Origin: Pseudomonas sp. B20(2017)
GTDB taxonomy: Bacteria; Pseudomonadota; Gammaproteobacteria; Pseudomonadales; Pseudomonadaceae
Assembly: GCF_002113125.1 (NCBI RefSeq)
Contig: NZ_NEJP01000019.1
Span: 1-64,000 of the forward strand
DNA length: 64,000 nt
Direction: 5' to 3'
The notes under the pieces are model-generated. The model saw only the letters and a list, made by a program, of their open reading frames with translations. It did not search any database and was not told the origin of the DNA. Made by a program: the position numbers and the translations under genes. Of this stretch, positions 26,005-34,887 are shown one piece after another. Every line of letters begins with the position of its first letter. Positions within the stretch are counted from its first letter, which is position 1.

Positions 26005-26430
26005 ATGCGTTTTTTGAAAGTGATTGGCCGGGATCGATCCGGCAACGGCGCGGGGGACGATGTCCAGCTGCGCTTTCATGACAGCGAACAGGATTGGCGC
26101 GAAGCCTCGGCTCGCGAAGTGGCGCAATTGCGCAGCTTCACCAGCACCTACCTGAAATGCGCCTGGTTCAATGCGGCCGACGAGGACACGCGACATCTGC
26201 GGATCTTCGCTCTGAACCCCGGCAGCGATGGAACGCCGGAGTCAGTGAGGCTGCATTTTCACCAGGGCGAAACCATCGCTTACAAGGCTGCCGTCCACGA
26301 CCTGGATAATGATGGCCGCTTCGAGGTCGTCCTGAGTTCGGACGTCGACAACGACGGGCGCGACAATCGCACCGACCGCAGCCGGGTGACGGCGCTGGTC
26401 AAACAGTTCCTCAAGCTTCGCTGGTTCTAG
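26005..26430 (+). CDS. Small acidic protein with two EF-hand-like loops
   Basis: 141 residues, not recognised as a named family. It has no signal peptide. Residues about 107-130 contain two calcium-binding-like loops, DLDNDGRFE and DVDNDGRDN, each with the DxDxDG pattern of EF-hands and dockerins, 16 residues apart. The start at ATG 26005 is fixed by a strong ribosome binding site (GAAGGAG). The stop shares a CTAG palindrome with the convergent DUF3482 gene (both end TAG on it). It lies behind the phosphonate genes with an 85-base gap, and no functional tie is evident. Confidence 0.75.
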   Translation: MRFLKVIGRDRSGNGAGDDVQLRFHDSEQDWREASAREVAQLRSFTSTYLKCAWFNAADEDTRHLRIFALNPGSDGTPESVRLHFHQGETIAYKAAVHDLDNDGRFEVVLSSDVDNDGRDNRTDRSRVTALVKQFLKLRWF

Positions 26431-27812
26431 AGTTCGAGAACCTTGCTCACCAGTTCATCGATCTGTTCCTGACGCTGGGCCTGATTCAGCTTCGGATGCG
26501 GATTGAGCGACGACCATTGCGGGTGGGCCCGGGCGATGTTCAGCGCCTCCGGCAGCTTGCCCTCACGCCATGTCTTGTCCTGCGGCGTAGCCACTTGAAT
26601 GCTGTCCAGCGCCGCATGGCCACGAGCATTCAGCGCTTGCAGCAGTTGCCGCTGACGCAGGGCCAACAGGCGCAACACGTTGTCGTCCACCGTCAGTTCC
26701 CGCTGCCCTTTGATCTTGCCCAGCAGGCGGTTGCCATAGCTGCGGGCGGTTTGCAGGGCGCCGCCGGCAATGGCGCCGGCCAGGGCGGCGGCGCCAAGGG
26801 TGATGCCGCCCACCAGCAGATCCACCCCGGCACCGGCTGCGGCACCGGCGGCAATCCCGCCGCCGACCCGCACGCCCAGTTGCTTGAGGGTTTCCGGGTT
26901 GAACAGGTCGTCGCCCCAACGCCCGTCGAGCAGCGGCAGATCGCTGGCGGCGGCGTCCTGCGGGCGGAAGGCGTAGAGCTTGAGCAGCGCTTCGACGCAT
27001 TTCTGTTCGCGTTGGCGCACGGCTTTGCGCAGTTCGCTGATGGCCTGTTGTTCCTGCTCGGCGTTGCTCGCCACACTGCGTCGGCAGGCGGCGCAGTCGA
27101 TCAGCAATTCGGCGATCAGGCGTGCGGCGCTCTGCTCGCGTGCGAGGCGTTGAGCCTGTTGATCGGCGATCAGGCGTTCGAGCTGAGGGCGGGCGTTTTC
27201 CAGCAACAGCGCGAGGCTTTCATACAGCCGCCGCTCGCCGTCCTCGGGCGGGGCGACGCTGTCGAAACGCACCAGCGCATGCAGGCCGAGACGTGCCAGT
27301 GCTTCACGCCAGTCCGGTTCGCGATGGTTGGCGCTGCTGACGAAATTCAGCACCGGCAGCAACGGTTTGCCGCAACTGGCCAGCACCTCCAGTTCATCGC
27401 GGTACTTGGCCAGCACCGGTTCACGGGCGTCGATCACATACAGGCCGGCATCGGAATCGAGCAGTTGCCGCAGCACTTTGGCTTCCTGTTCGAAACGTTG
27501 GCGCGCTTCGCTGCCGTCGAGAAACCGCGCTAGCCGTGCCGGACCGTCGAGGCGTTCGCCGGGGCGTTCCAGACGCTCGAGAAAATCCAGCAGGGCGATG
27601 GCGTCTTCCAGGCCCGGCGTGTCGTAGAGGTCGAGCAAAGGTTCGCCATCCACCGACAACCGCGCGCCTTCGACATGCCGCGTGGTGCTCGGGCGATGGG
27701 AGACTTCGCCGAAGCCGACGTCGCGGGTCAGGGTGCGCAACAGCGAAGTCTTGCCGACGTTGGTGTGGCCGACCACCGCCAGTTTCAGCGGCGCTTTCCA
27801 GGCATCAGTCAT
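26427..27812 (-). CDS. DUF3482 GTPase (Era/TrmE-like G domain)
   Basis: 461 residues. The N-terminal G domain has the P-loop GHTNVGKTSLLRTL (about residues 15-28), G2/G3 region with LYDTPGLEDA, and a likely NKxD-degenerate G4 (PVLNFVSS). A hydrophobic, glycine-alanine-rich stretch (about residues 330-370, GGIAAGAAAGAGVDLLVGGITLG) in the DUF3482 half suggests membrane insertion. Function unknown. Its start overlaps the end of the upstream DUF2868 gene by eight bases, and the two are a recurrent pair, so they probably form a GTPase-regulated membrane complex (inference). Confidence 0.85.
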   Translation of the reverse strand: MTDAWKAPLKLAVVGHTNVGKTSLLRTLTRDVGFGEVSHRPSTTRHVEGARLSVDGEPLLDLYDTPGLEDAIALLDFLERLERPGERLDGPARLARFLDGSEARQRFEQEAKVLRQLLDSDAGLYVIDAREPVLAKYRDELEVLASCGKPLLPVLNFVSSANHREPDWREALARLGLHALVRFDSVAPPEDGERRLYESLALLLENARPQLERLIADQQAQRLAREQSAARLIAELLIDCAACRRSVASNAEQEQQAISELRKAVRQREQKCVEALLKLYAFRPQDAAASDLPLLDGRWGDDLFNPETLKQLGVRVGGGIAAGAAAGAGVDLLVGGITLGAAALAGAIAGGALQTARSYGNRLLGKIKGQRELTVDDNVLRLLALRQRQLLQALNARGHAALDSIQVATPQDKTWREGKLPEALNIARAHPQWSSLNPHPKLNQAQRQEQIDELVSKVLEL

Positions 27813-29178
27813 GTCCGTGCTCCAGCCAGTTCAACGGGGCGCAGTCGGCAAACGGCAGTTCGAGTTGTTGCAGCGCCACATGCCAGTCGCCGAGGCGTTC
27901 GGCGTCCAGCGCCTGCCCCGATGGCGCCTGTAATAGCCAGACCCGGGTCGCGGTGGCATTGCGCGCCAGCTCGGCGATCAGCGCCAGGCTGCCGCGATCC
28001 GGTGAGCGCCGTGGATCGCAGGCAATCGCGAGGCGTGCCGGCGGAAAACGGCTGAGCTGTTCGAGCAGTTTGTTGCGCGATTCACGGCTGTCGAGGATGC
28101 CGGCGTTGCTGACGTTTTTCGGCAGCGTCGGCGGCCATGGGTGTTGGTCGTCGAGTTCGATTGCCACCAGCAACGCGCCATCGCTGGCGTGTTCGCCGAC
28201 GGTGCTTTCTATGCGGTGCAATTGCGCAGGTTCTGGGTCGGTGATGCCGAGGCGTTCGCTGGTTGGCATCAGGCGTTCGCGCAATTGGGCGTAACCGGGC
28301 AGGTTCAGGTCTAGACGCAGTGCGGCTTTGCCGCTGTTCCAGCGCCAGAAGCAGAACAGCGCCAACAGCAGGCGCGGCAGCACGCCGTACACCACCATCA
28401 CGCCGACCAGCCAGGTCGCCCAGGCCTGACGGGCGCTTTCGATGTTCAGCGCGGTGTCGCCGCTGGCGCGGATCATGTCCACAGTCGGCACGTTGAAACC
28501 CAGCAACGCCGGCAATGCGCCGAGGGCCTGGGTCATGTTGATGAACGTGTCGGCGCTGAGAATCGTGGTTTCCCAGACGAAGCCGTAGCGACGGGTCGCC
28601 ATCAGCGTCAGCAGCAAAACCAGCGCGCTGAACATCGCCAGCAACCACAGTCCATTGACCAGCGTACCGAGCGCCCAACGATTGAGTTTCTGGCGTTGCA
28701 GCATCAACAGCAGGGCCGGCGCCAGTTGCGCAGCCTTGGCGTCGCGGGCGAGTTTTTCACTGAGCCACAGCCACAAACGGCCAAGGGTGGCGCCATGTTC
28801 GCCAGCGAAGATCAGCCCAAGCGCCCAGCTCAACAGCAGAATCAGATTCAGCCCGAGCAGACTGCCCAGGGCCCAGAACACATTGACCGGCGTCTGGCCC
28901 AGTGCGGCGAAGGCCAGACCCGCGCCGCTCAATACGGCGAAGATCGCCAGCAACACCAGCGCCAGGCGTGCGCCTTGCAGCCAGTGCCTGAGCGCAGAGG
29001 TCAGCCCATCGCGCTCGGCCAGCCACAGGGCGCGGCGTTGAATGCGTCCCGGCAGGTCGCCGCCGGCCGCGCGGGCCAGGCGATTGGCTTCCAGATCGTC
29101 CAGCGGGCCTGCGTGTTCTTCGCGCAGGCGCACGGTTTCGGTGAGCCATAGGTTTTGCAGTGGAGTCAGTTCAGTCAC
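27805..29178 (-). CDS. DUF2868 membrane protein
   Basis: 457 residues if translated from GTG 29178 (VTELTPLQNLWLTETVRLRE). An in-frame upstream start would add 20 residues rich in Arg, Cys and Pro that look unrelated. At least four membrane segments are visible: LALVLLAIFAVLSGAGLAFAA, FWALGSLLGLNLILLLSW, NGLWLLAMFSALVLLLTL and WLVGVMVVYGVLPRLLLALF. A soluble C-terminal domain (about 330-457) follows. Function unknown. It is translationally coupled to the DUF3482 GTPase. The pair is divergent from folA. Confidence 0.82.
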   Translation of the reverse strand: MTELTPLQNLWLTETVRLREEHAGPLDDLEANRLARAAGGDLPGRIQRRALWLAERDGLTSALRHWLQGARLALVLLAIFAVLSGAGLAFAALGQTPVNVFWALGSLLGLNLILLLSWALGLIFAGEHGATLGRLWLWLSEKLARDAKAAQLAPALLLMLQRQKLNRWALGTLVNGLWLLAMFSALVLLLTLMATRRYGFVWETTILSADTFINMTQALGALPALLGFNVPTVDMIRASGDTALNIESARQAWATWLVGVMVVYGVLPRLLLALFCFWRWNSGKAALRLDLNLPGYAQLRERLMPTSERLGITDPEPAQLHRIESTVGEHASDGALLVAIELDDQHPWPPTLPKNVSNAGILDSRESRNKLLEQLSRFPPARLAIACDPRRSPDRGSLALIAELARNATATRVWLLQAPSGQALDAERLGDWHVALQQLELPFADCAPLNWLEHGHD

Positions 29179-29274
29179 GCGGCATCCCGTTGCTTGATTG
29201 AGCCGTGAGCATAACCGCTGTGGCGCTGGTCGGGGCAAGTTGCGGGATGCGGAACCTCTGGTATCCTCACCCGA

Positions 29275-29787
29275 ATGAACAATACTCTTCCGTTATGTCT
29301 GATCGCTGCTCTTGGTGAAAACCGAGTCATCGGCGTAAACAACAGCATGCCCTGGCATTTGCCTGGGGATTTCAGGTACTTCAAAGAAAAAACCCTTGGC
29401 AAACCAATCATTATGGGGCGCAAGACTTGGGACTCTTTGGGACGTCCACTTCCGGGTCGTTTGAACATTGTCGTAAGTCGGCAATCGGATCTGCAGCTCG
29501 ATGGGGCGGAGGTTTTCACCTCGCTTGAAGCTGCTGTGGCTCGTGCAGAAGAGTGGGCGTTGGAGCAAGGTGCAGGTGAGTTGATGCTGATTGGCGGTGC
29601 GCAGTTATACGCGCAGGCACTACCGCACGCGGATCGCCTGTACTTGACTCGGGTAAATTTAAGCCCTGAAGGGGATGCGTGGTTCCCAGAGTTCACCCCG
29701 TACGACTGGGAGCAGACTTCGTTCGAATCAAACGCTGCTGAAGGCGATAAGCCTTCGTACCGTTTCGAAGTTTACACTCGAGCCTAA
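29275..29787 (+). CDS. folA: Dihydrofolate reductase
   Basis: 170 residues, normal size. NADPH-dependent reduction of dihydrofolate to tetrahydrofolate, which restores the cofactor spent by ThyA. Signature LIAALGENRVIGVNNSMPWH (about residues 5-24) is followed by GKPIIMGRKTWDSLG, and LMLIGGAQLYAQAL near the C terminus. Codon use is noticeably less GC-biased in the first third than in the neighbours. It is a single gene between the divergent DUF2868 gene and a REP pair. Confidence 0.97.
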   Translation: MNNTLPLCLIAALGENRVIGVNNSMPWHLPGDFRYFKEKTLGKPIIMGRKTWDSLGRPLPGRLNIVVSRQSDLQLDGAEVFTSLEAAVARAEEWALEQGAGELMLIGGAQLYAQALPHADRLYLTRVNLSPEGDAWFPEFTPYDWEQTSFESNAAEGDKPSYRFEVYTRA

Positions 29788-29791
29788 AAGC

Positions 29792-29883
29792 ATCGCGGGC
29801 AAGCCCGCTCCCACAGTCTCTAAGGTGAGACACACATTGTGTTAACACCAATGATCCCTGTGGGAGCGGGCTTGCCCGCGAAG
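29792..29883. repeat. REPIN-like inverted REP pair G (GCGGGC variant)
   Basis: ATCGCGGGCAAGCCCGCTCC on the left and TGTGGGAGCGGGCTTGCCCG on the right. Both stems are GCGGGC/GCCCGC, a compensated change from GCGAGC/GCTCGC. It lies in the convergent folA/tcyP junction. Confidence 0.9.
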
Positions 29884-29907
29884 AGGCCCGCTTAGGCGCT
29901 AAAGAGT

Positions 29908-31299
29908 TTACGCCTGAGCAAGCTCCGCATGCTCATCGGCATCCAGCAGTGCCTTGTCGGTCTGCTGCATCACCTGGCTGGTAATCGCACCCGCGGTGAT
30001 TGAGCCGCTCACGTTCAGGGCCGTACGACCCATGTCGATCAGCGGCTCGACTGAAATCAGCAACGCCACCAGCGAAACCGGCAAGCCCATGGCCGGGAGC
30101 ACGATCAGCGCGGCGAAGGTCGCACCGCCACCCACGCCCGCCACACCGGCCGAACTCAAGGTAACGATCGCCACCAGGGTCGCAATCCACAGCGGATCCA
30201 GCGGGTTGATGCCGACGGTTGGCGCAACCATCACCGCCAGCATCGCCGGGTACAGACCGGCGCAACCGTTCTGGCCGATGGTCGCACCGAACGAAGCGGC
30301 GAAGCTTGCCACCGATTGCGGAATGCCCAGACGACGGGTCTGCGCTTCGATGCTCAGCGGAATGCTCGCCGCGCTGGAGCGGCTGGTGAACGCGAAGGTC
30401 AGCACCGGCCAGATCTTGCGGAAGAAGCGCAGCGGGTTGATCCCGGCGGCCGACACCAGCAGACCATGCACCACGAACATCAGGCCCAGGCCGAGGTACG
30501 ACACCACCACGAAACTGCCGAGCTTGATGATGTCTTGCAGGTTGGAACCGGCGACCACTTTGGTCATCAGCGCCAGCACGCCGTACGGGGTCAGCTTCAT
30601 CACCAGACGCACCAGACGCATCACCCAGGCTTGCAAGGTGTCGATGGCGTTGATCACTTTTTGACCTTTCTCGACGTCATCCTTGAGCAGTTGCAGCGCG
30701 GCAACCCCCAGGAACGCGGCGAAGATCACCACGCTGATGATCGAGGTCGGCTTGGCCCGCGCCAGGTCGGCGAACGGGTTTTGCGGGATGAACGACAGCA
30801 GCAGTTGCGGCACATTCAGGTCGGCGACCTTGCCGGCGTAGTCGGTCTGAATGGTTTGCAGACGGGCCATTTCCTGCGTGCCGGCGACCAGACCTTCGGC
30901 GGTCAGACCGAACAGGTTGGTCAGGCCGATGCCGATCAGCGCCGCAATCGCGGTGGTGAACAGCAGCGTGCCGATGGTCAGGAAGCTGATCTTGCCCAGC
31001 GACGATGCGTTGTGCAGACGGGCCACGGCGCTGAGGATTGAGGCGAACACCAGCGGGATCACGATCATTTGCAGCAGTTGCACGTATCCGTTGCCGACCA
31101 GATCGAACCAGCCGATCGAGGCTTTCAGCACCGGGTTGCCGGCACCGTAAATCGTGTGCAGCGCGACGCCGAATGCCACGCCCAGCACCAGCGCGAGCAG
31201 GACTTTTTTCGCCAGGCTCCACGAGGTGTGACGGGTTTGCGCCAGGCCAAAGAGCAGGGCGAGGAACACCAGCAAGTTGAGAATCAGGGGCAGATTCAT
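29908..31299 (-). CDS. tcyP: L-cystine:cation symporter
   Basis: 463 residues, the exact length I recall for E. coli TcyP (YdjN). A member of the dicarboxylate/amino acid:cation symporter family, with about eight to ten helices and the reentrant loop motifs FAFTSRSSAASIPLS (serine-rich hairpin) and TIGQNGCAGLYPAMLAVMVAP. SSAGVAGVGGGATFAAL matches the second hairpin. It should take up cystine at the inner membrane. The 240 bases upstream (31300-31539) are shared with divergent pchP and probably hold both promoters. Confidence 0.92.
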   Translation of the reverse strand: MNLPLILNLLVFLALLFGLAQTRHTSWSLAKKVLLALVLGVAFGVALHTIYGAGNPVLKASIGWFDLVGNGYVQLLQMIVIPLVFASILSAVARLHNASSLGKISFLTIGTLLFTTAIAALIGIGLTNLFGLTAEGLVAGTQEMARLQTIQTDYAGKVADLNVPQLLLSFIPQNPFADLARAKPTSIISVVIFAAFLGVAALQLLKDDVEKGQKVINAIDTLQAWVMRLVRLVMKLTPYGVLALMTKVVAGSNLQDIIKLGSFVVVSYLGLGLMFVVHGLLVSAAGINPLRFFRKIWPVLTFAFTSRSSAASIPLSIEAQTRRLGIPQSVASFAASFGATIGQNGCAGLYPAMLAVMVAPTVGINPLDPLWIATLVAIVTLSSAGVAGVGGGATFAALIVLPAMGLPVSLVALLISVEPLIDMGRTALNVSGSITAGAITSQVMQQTDKALLDADEHAELAQA

Positions 31300-31539
31300 G
31301 AGGACTCCAGAAAAGACTGTGCCAACAACCTTCCGGGGCTGTTGCGAACCGGCAAGCCTAACAGTTTGATTTCCAATGAATTAATACCGAAATCAAAGGT
31401 CGTCCGTCGTTTTTGGAATAAGCGGGTGTCGCTCTTGGAGATGCAACTGGCGCGAAACGGACGCGGACGGTCGCTGACAGGCGGGGACTGTCACATTTAT
31501 TTGTTAGCGTCGATTTCTTTGACCCAGGGAGAAGCGCCA

Positions 31540-32601
31540 ATGAAGTTTGCACCGAAATTTCTGGCTGTCGCACTGACTGTGGGGATGGGCCTGGCCACTC
31601 AGGCATTCGCCACCGACCTGAAACACTGGCCGGCGGATCAGGCCAAGGCGCTGGACGCGATGATCGCCGCCAACGCCAACAAGGGTAACTACGCGGTGTT
31701 CGACATGGACAACACCAGTTACCGCTACGACCTCGAAGAGTCGTTGCTGCCGTTCATGGAAAACAAGGGCCTGATCACCCGCGACAAGCTCGACCCCTCC
31801 CTGAAACTGATGCCGTTCAAGGACACCGCCGACCACAAGGAAAGCCTGTTCAGCTACTACTACCGCCTCTGCGAAGTCGACGACATGGTCTGCTATCCAT
31901 GGGTCGCGCAGGTGTTTTCCGGCTTCACCCTCAAGGAACTCAAGGGCTACGTCGATGAGCTGATGGCCTCGGGCAAACCGGTGCCGGCGACCTATTACGA
32001 AGGTGACGTGGTCAAGAACCTGGATGTGAATCCGCCGAAGATCTTCACCGGCCAGAAAGAGCTGTACAACAAACTGATGGAGAACGGCATCGAGGTCTAC
32101 GTGATGACTGCCGCCTCCGAGGAACTGGTGCGCATGGTCGCGGCCGATCCGAAGTACGGCTACAACGTCAAACCGCAGAACGTGATCGGCGTGACCACGT
32201 TGCTGAAGAACCGCGAAACCGGCGAGCTGACCACCGCGCGCAAACAGATCACCGCCGGCAAATATGACGAGAAGGCTAACCTCGGCCTAGAACTGACCCC
32301 GTACCTGTGGACCCCGGCGACCTGGATGGCCGGCAAGCACGCGGCGATCCTGACCTACATCGACGAATGGAAAAAACCGGTACTGGTGGGTGGCGACACG
32401 CCGACCAGCGACGGCTACATGCTGTTCCACGATGTGGACGTGGCCAAGGGTGGCATTCACTTGTGGGTCAACCGCAAGGACAAGTACATGACCCAGATCC
32501 AGGGCATGATGGCCAAGCATGCAGCCGCCCAGGCGAAAGAAGGTTTGCCGGTGACGGCGGACAAGAACTGGGTGATCGTCAAACCTGAAGAAATCCAGTA
32601 A
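31540..32601 (+). CDS. pchP: Phosphorylcholine phosphatase (periplasmic HAD)
   Basis: 353 residues. A 24-residue Sec signal peptide (cleavage AFA-TDL) leads into a HAD phosphatase. Counting from the mature end, catalytic motif I DMDNT falls at 31-35, the motif III lysine at 242, and the acidic motif GDTPTSD at 261-267, the same numbers reported for P. aeruginosa PchP. It should release choline from phosphorylcholine. Two motif residues differ from what I recall of the P. aeruginosa enzyme: mature position 265 is Thr instead of Asp, and position 166 is Thr instead of Ser. The start is ATG 31540, with GGGAGAAG as ribosome binding site; the longer open frame upstream is not coding. Confidence 0.88.
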   Translation: MKFAPKFLAVALTVGMGLATQAFATDLKHWPADQAKALDAMIAANANKGNYAVFDMDNTSYRYDLEESLLPFMENKGLITRDKLDPSLKLMPFKDTADHKESLFSYYYRLCEVDDMVCYPWVAQVFSGFTLKELKGYVDELMASGKPVPATYYEGDVVKNLDVNPPKIFTGQKELYNKLMENGIEVYVMTAASEELVRMVAADPKYGYNVKPQNVIGVTTLLKNRETGELTTARKQITAGKYDEKANLGLELTPYLWTPATWMAGKHAAILTYIDEWKKPVLVGGDTPTSDGYMLFHDVDVAKGGIHLWVNRKDKYMTQIQGMMAKHAAAQAKEGLPVTADKNWVIVKPEEIQ

Positions 32602-32617
32602 TTGCTACGGTGATCGT

Positions 32618-32720
32618 GATCGTTCCCACGCTCTGCGTGGGAATGCAGCCCGTGACGCTCCGCGTCACTGGACGCAGAGCGTCCCTTGAGGCATTCCCAC
32701 GCGGGAGCGTGGGAACGATC
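32618..32720. repeat. Second palindromic repeat family (GATCGTTCCCACGC)
   Basis: The ends are inverted: GATCGTTCCCACGCTCTGCG... and ...GGAGCGTGGGAACGATC. An inner pair GACGCTC / GAGCGTC sits around 32655-32682. It forms a 103-bp nested palindrome unlike the TGTGGGAGC REP family. It lies directly after pchP and before the terminator. Confidence 0.82.
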
Positions 32721-32743
32721 GGCCAGGAAGCCTCAAGGCAAAA

Positions 32744-32776
32744 AAATGCCCCGCACTTGGCGGGGCATTTTTGTTT
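32744..32776. terminator. Bidirectional terminator between pchP and ilvD
   Basis: An 11-bp perfect stem (AAATGCCCCGC / GCGGGGCATTT) with a 5-nt loop, with a T-run on the plus side (TTTTTGTTT) and, read on the other strand, a T-run from the AAAAAAA at 32740-32746. It can end both pchP and ilvD transcripts. Confidence 0.88.
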
Positions 32777-32790
32777 CTGCGATTTGACGC

Positions 32791-34632
32791 TTACAGCCCG
32801 TCGAGCATCGCCTTGTTACGCACAGCACCTTTGTCGGCGCTGGTCGCCAGCAGGGCGTAGGCCTTGAGGGCAGTGGTTACTTTGCGTGGACGCTTCTCGA
32901 CCGGTTTCCAGCCTTTCTTGTCCTGCTCGACCCGGCGTGCCGCAAGCTCTTCGTCGCTGATCAACAGGTTGATCGAGCGGTTCGGAATGTCGATCAGCAC
33001 CTTGTCGCCGTCCTGCACCAGACCGATCGCGCCGCCGGCCGCAGCCTCTGGCGAAGCGTGGCCAATGGACAGACCGGAAGTGCCGCCGGAGAAACGGCCG
33101 TCGGTCAGCAGGGCGCAGGCTTTGCCCAGGCCTTTGGATTTCAGGTACGAGGTCGGGTAGAGCATCTCCTGCATGCCTGGGCCGCCTTTCGGGCCTTCGT
33201 AGCGAATGATGACGATGTCGCCTTCCTTCACTTCGTCGGCGAGGATGCCGCGCACGGCGCTGTCCTGGCTTTCGAAGATCTTCGCGTTGCCTTCGAACAC
33301 GTGGATCGACTCGTCGACGCCGGCGGTTTTCACCACGCAGCCGTCCAGGGCGATGTTGCCGTACAGCACGGCCAGGCCGCCTTCTTTCGAATAGGCGTGT
33401 TCGAAGCTGCGGATACAGCCGTTTTCACGGTCGTCGTCCAGGGTTTCCCAACGGGTCGACTGGCTGAACGCGGTCTGCGTCGGAATGCCGGCCGGGCCTG
33501 CCTTGAAGAAGTGGTGTACGGCTTCATCGTTGGTCTGGGTGATGTCCCACTTGGCGATGGCCTCTTCCATGCTGCGGCTGTGCACGGTCGGCAAGTCGGT
33601 GTGCAGCAGGCCGCCACGGGCCAGCGAGCCGAGGATGCTGAAGATGCCGCCGGCGCGGTGCACGTCTTCCATGTGGTACTTCTGGATGTTCGGCGCAACC
33701 TTGCACAGTTGCGGCACCTTGCGCGACAGACGATCGATGTCGCGCAGGTCGAAGTCGATCTCGGCTTCCTGGGCAGCGGCCAGCAAGTGCAGGATGGTGT
33801 TGGTCGAACCGCCCATGGCGATGTCGAGCATCATCGCGTTCTCGAACGCCTTGAAGTTGGCAATGTTGCGCGGCAGTACCGACTCGTCGTTCTCGCCGTA
33901 GTAGCGTTTGCACAGTTCGACGATAGTGCGGCCGGCCTGCAGGAACAGCTGTTCGCGGTCGCTGTGAGTGGCCAGGGTCGAACCGTTGCCCGGCAGCGCG
34001 AGGCCCAGGGCTTCGGTCAGGCAGTTCATCGAGTTGGCGGTGAACATGCCGGAGCACGAACCGCAGGTCGGGCAGGCGCTGCGCTCGTACTCGGCAACCT
34101 TCTCGTCAGAAGCGCTGGAGTCGGCGGCGATGACCATGGCGTCGACGAGGTCGAGACCGTGGCTGGCCAGTTTGGTCTTGCCGGCTTCCATCGGGCCGCC
34201 GGAGACGAAGATCACCGGAATGTTCAGGCGCAGGGCCGCCATCAGCATGCCCGGGGTGATCTTGTCGCAGTTCGAGATGCAGACGATGGCGTCGGCGCAG
34301 TGGGCGTTGACCATGTACTCGACGGAGTCGGCAATGATTTCGCGGCTCGGCAGCGAATAGAGCATGCCGTCGTGGCCCATGGCGATGCCGTCGTCCACGG
34401 CGATGGTGTTGAATTCTTTTGCAACGCCGCCAGCGCGTTCGATCTCACGGGCAACCAGCTGGCCCAGGTCCTTCAGGTGGACGTGGCCCGGTACGAACTG
34501 GGTGAAGGAGTTGGCAATGGCGATGATCGGCTTCTTGAAGTCGTCATCTTTCATCCCGGTGGCGCGCCACAGTGCGCGGGCGCCGGCCATGTTGCGGCCG
34601 TGGGTAGATGTTTTCGAGCGGTAATCTGGCAT
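32791..34632 (-). CDS. ilvD: Dihydroxy-acid dehydratase
   Basis: 613 residues. Iron-sulfur enzyme that dehydrates 2,3-dihydroxy acids to 2-oxo acids in isoleucine and valine synthesis. Motifs: NSFTQFVPGHVHLKDLG, the cluster-ligand cysteines in CISNCDKITPGMLMA (about residues 119-133) and CPTCGSCSGMFTANSM (around 192-207), MGGSTNTILHLLA, and the C-terminal LTDGRFSGGTSGLSIGH. Length matches the E. coli enzyme (616). ATG 34632. It lies about 255 bases from the upstream MFS gene; that gap likely holds its promoter. Confidence 0.97.
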   Translation of the reverse strand: MPDYRSKTSTHGRNMAGARALWRATGMKDDDFKKPIIAIANSFTQFVPGHVHLKDLGQLVAREIERAGGVAKEFNTIAVDDGIAMGHDGMLYSLPSREIIADSVEYMVNAHCADAIVCISNCDKITPGMLMAALRLNIPVIFVSGGPMEAGKTKLASHGLDLVDAMVIAADSSASDEKVAEYERSACPTCGSCSGMFTANSMNCLTEALGLALPGNGSTLATHSDREQLFLQAGRTIVELCKRYYGENDESVLPRNIANFKAFENAMMLDIAMGGSTNTILHLLAAAQEAEIDFDLRDIDRLSRKVPQLCKVAPNIQKYHMEDVHRAGGIFSILGSLARGGLLHTDLPTVHSRSMEEAIAKWDITQTNDEAVHHFFKAGPAGIPTQTAFSQSTRWETLDDDRENGCIRSFEHAYSKEGGLAVLYGNIALDGCVVKTAGVDESIHVFEGNAKIFESQDSAVRGILADEVKEGDIVIIRYEGPKGGPGMQEMLYPTSYLKSKGLGKACALLTDGRFSGGTSGLSIGHASPEAAAGGAIGLVQDGDKVLIDIPNRSINLLISDEELAARRVEQDKKGWKPVEKRPRKVTTALKAYALLATSADKGAVRNKAMLDGL

Positions 34633-34887
34633 GGAGCACTCCGGGCGGCTAATCAGGTATCAAAAGGGAGTGAGCTTCTATTGACGTCTGGAACACTCAG
34701 AAATGGCCGTGTGTCCTGATGTTGCCGATGACGTTGCGGGATCGCCGCTGGTCTCAGCCTGAGCTCATAAACCCGCCGGGGATGAATGGCGATGAATCTC
34801 GCGATTCTACACCGCTGGCGTCAGGAGGGAATGGCGCAAAGCGTTGTTCCAGTGCTGACGAAGCATGCGGGATGACGACCGGCAGGG

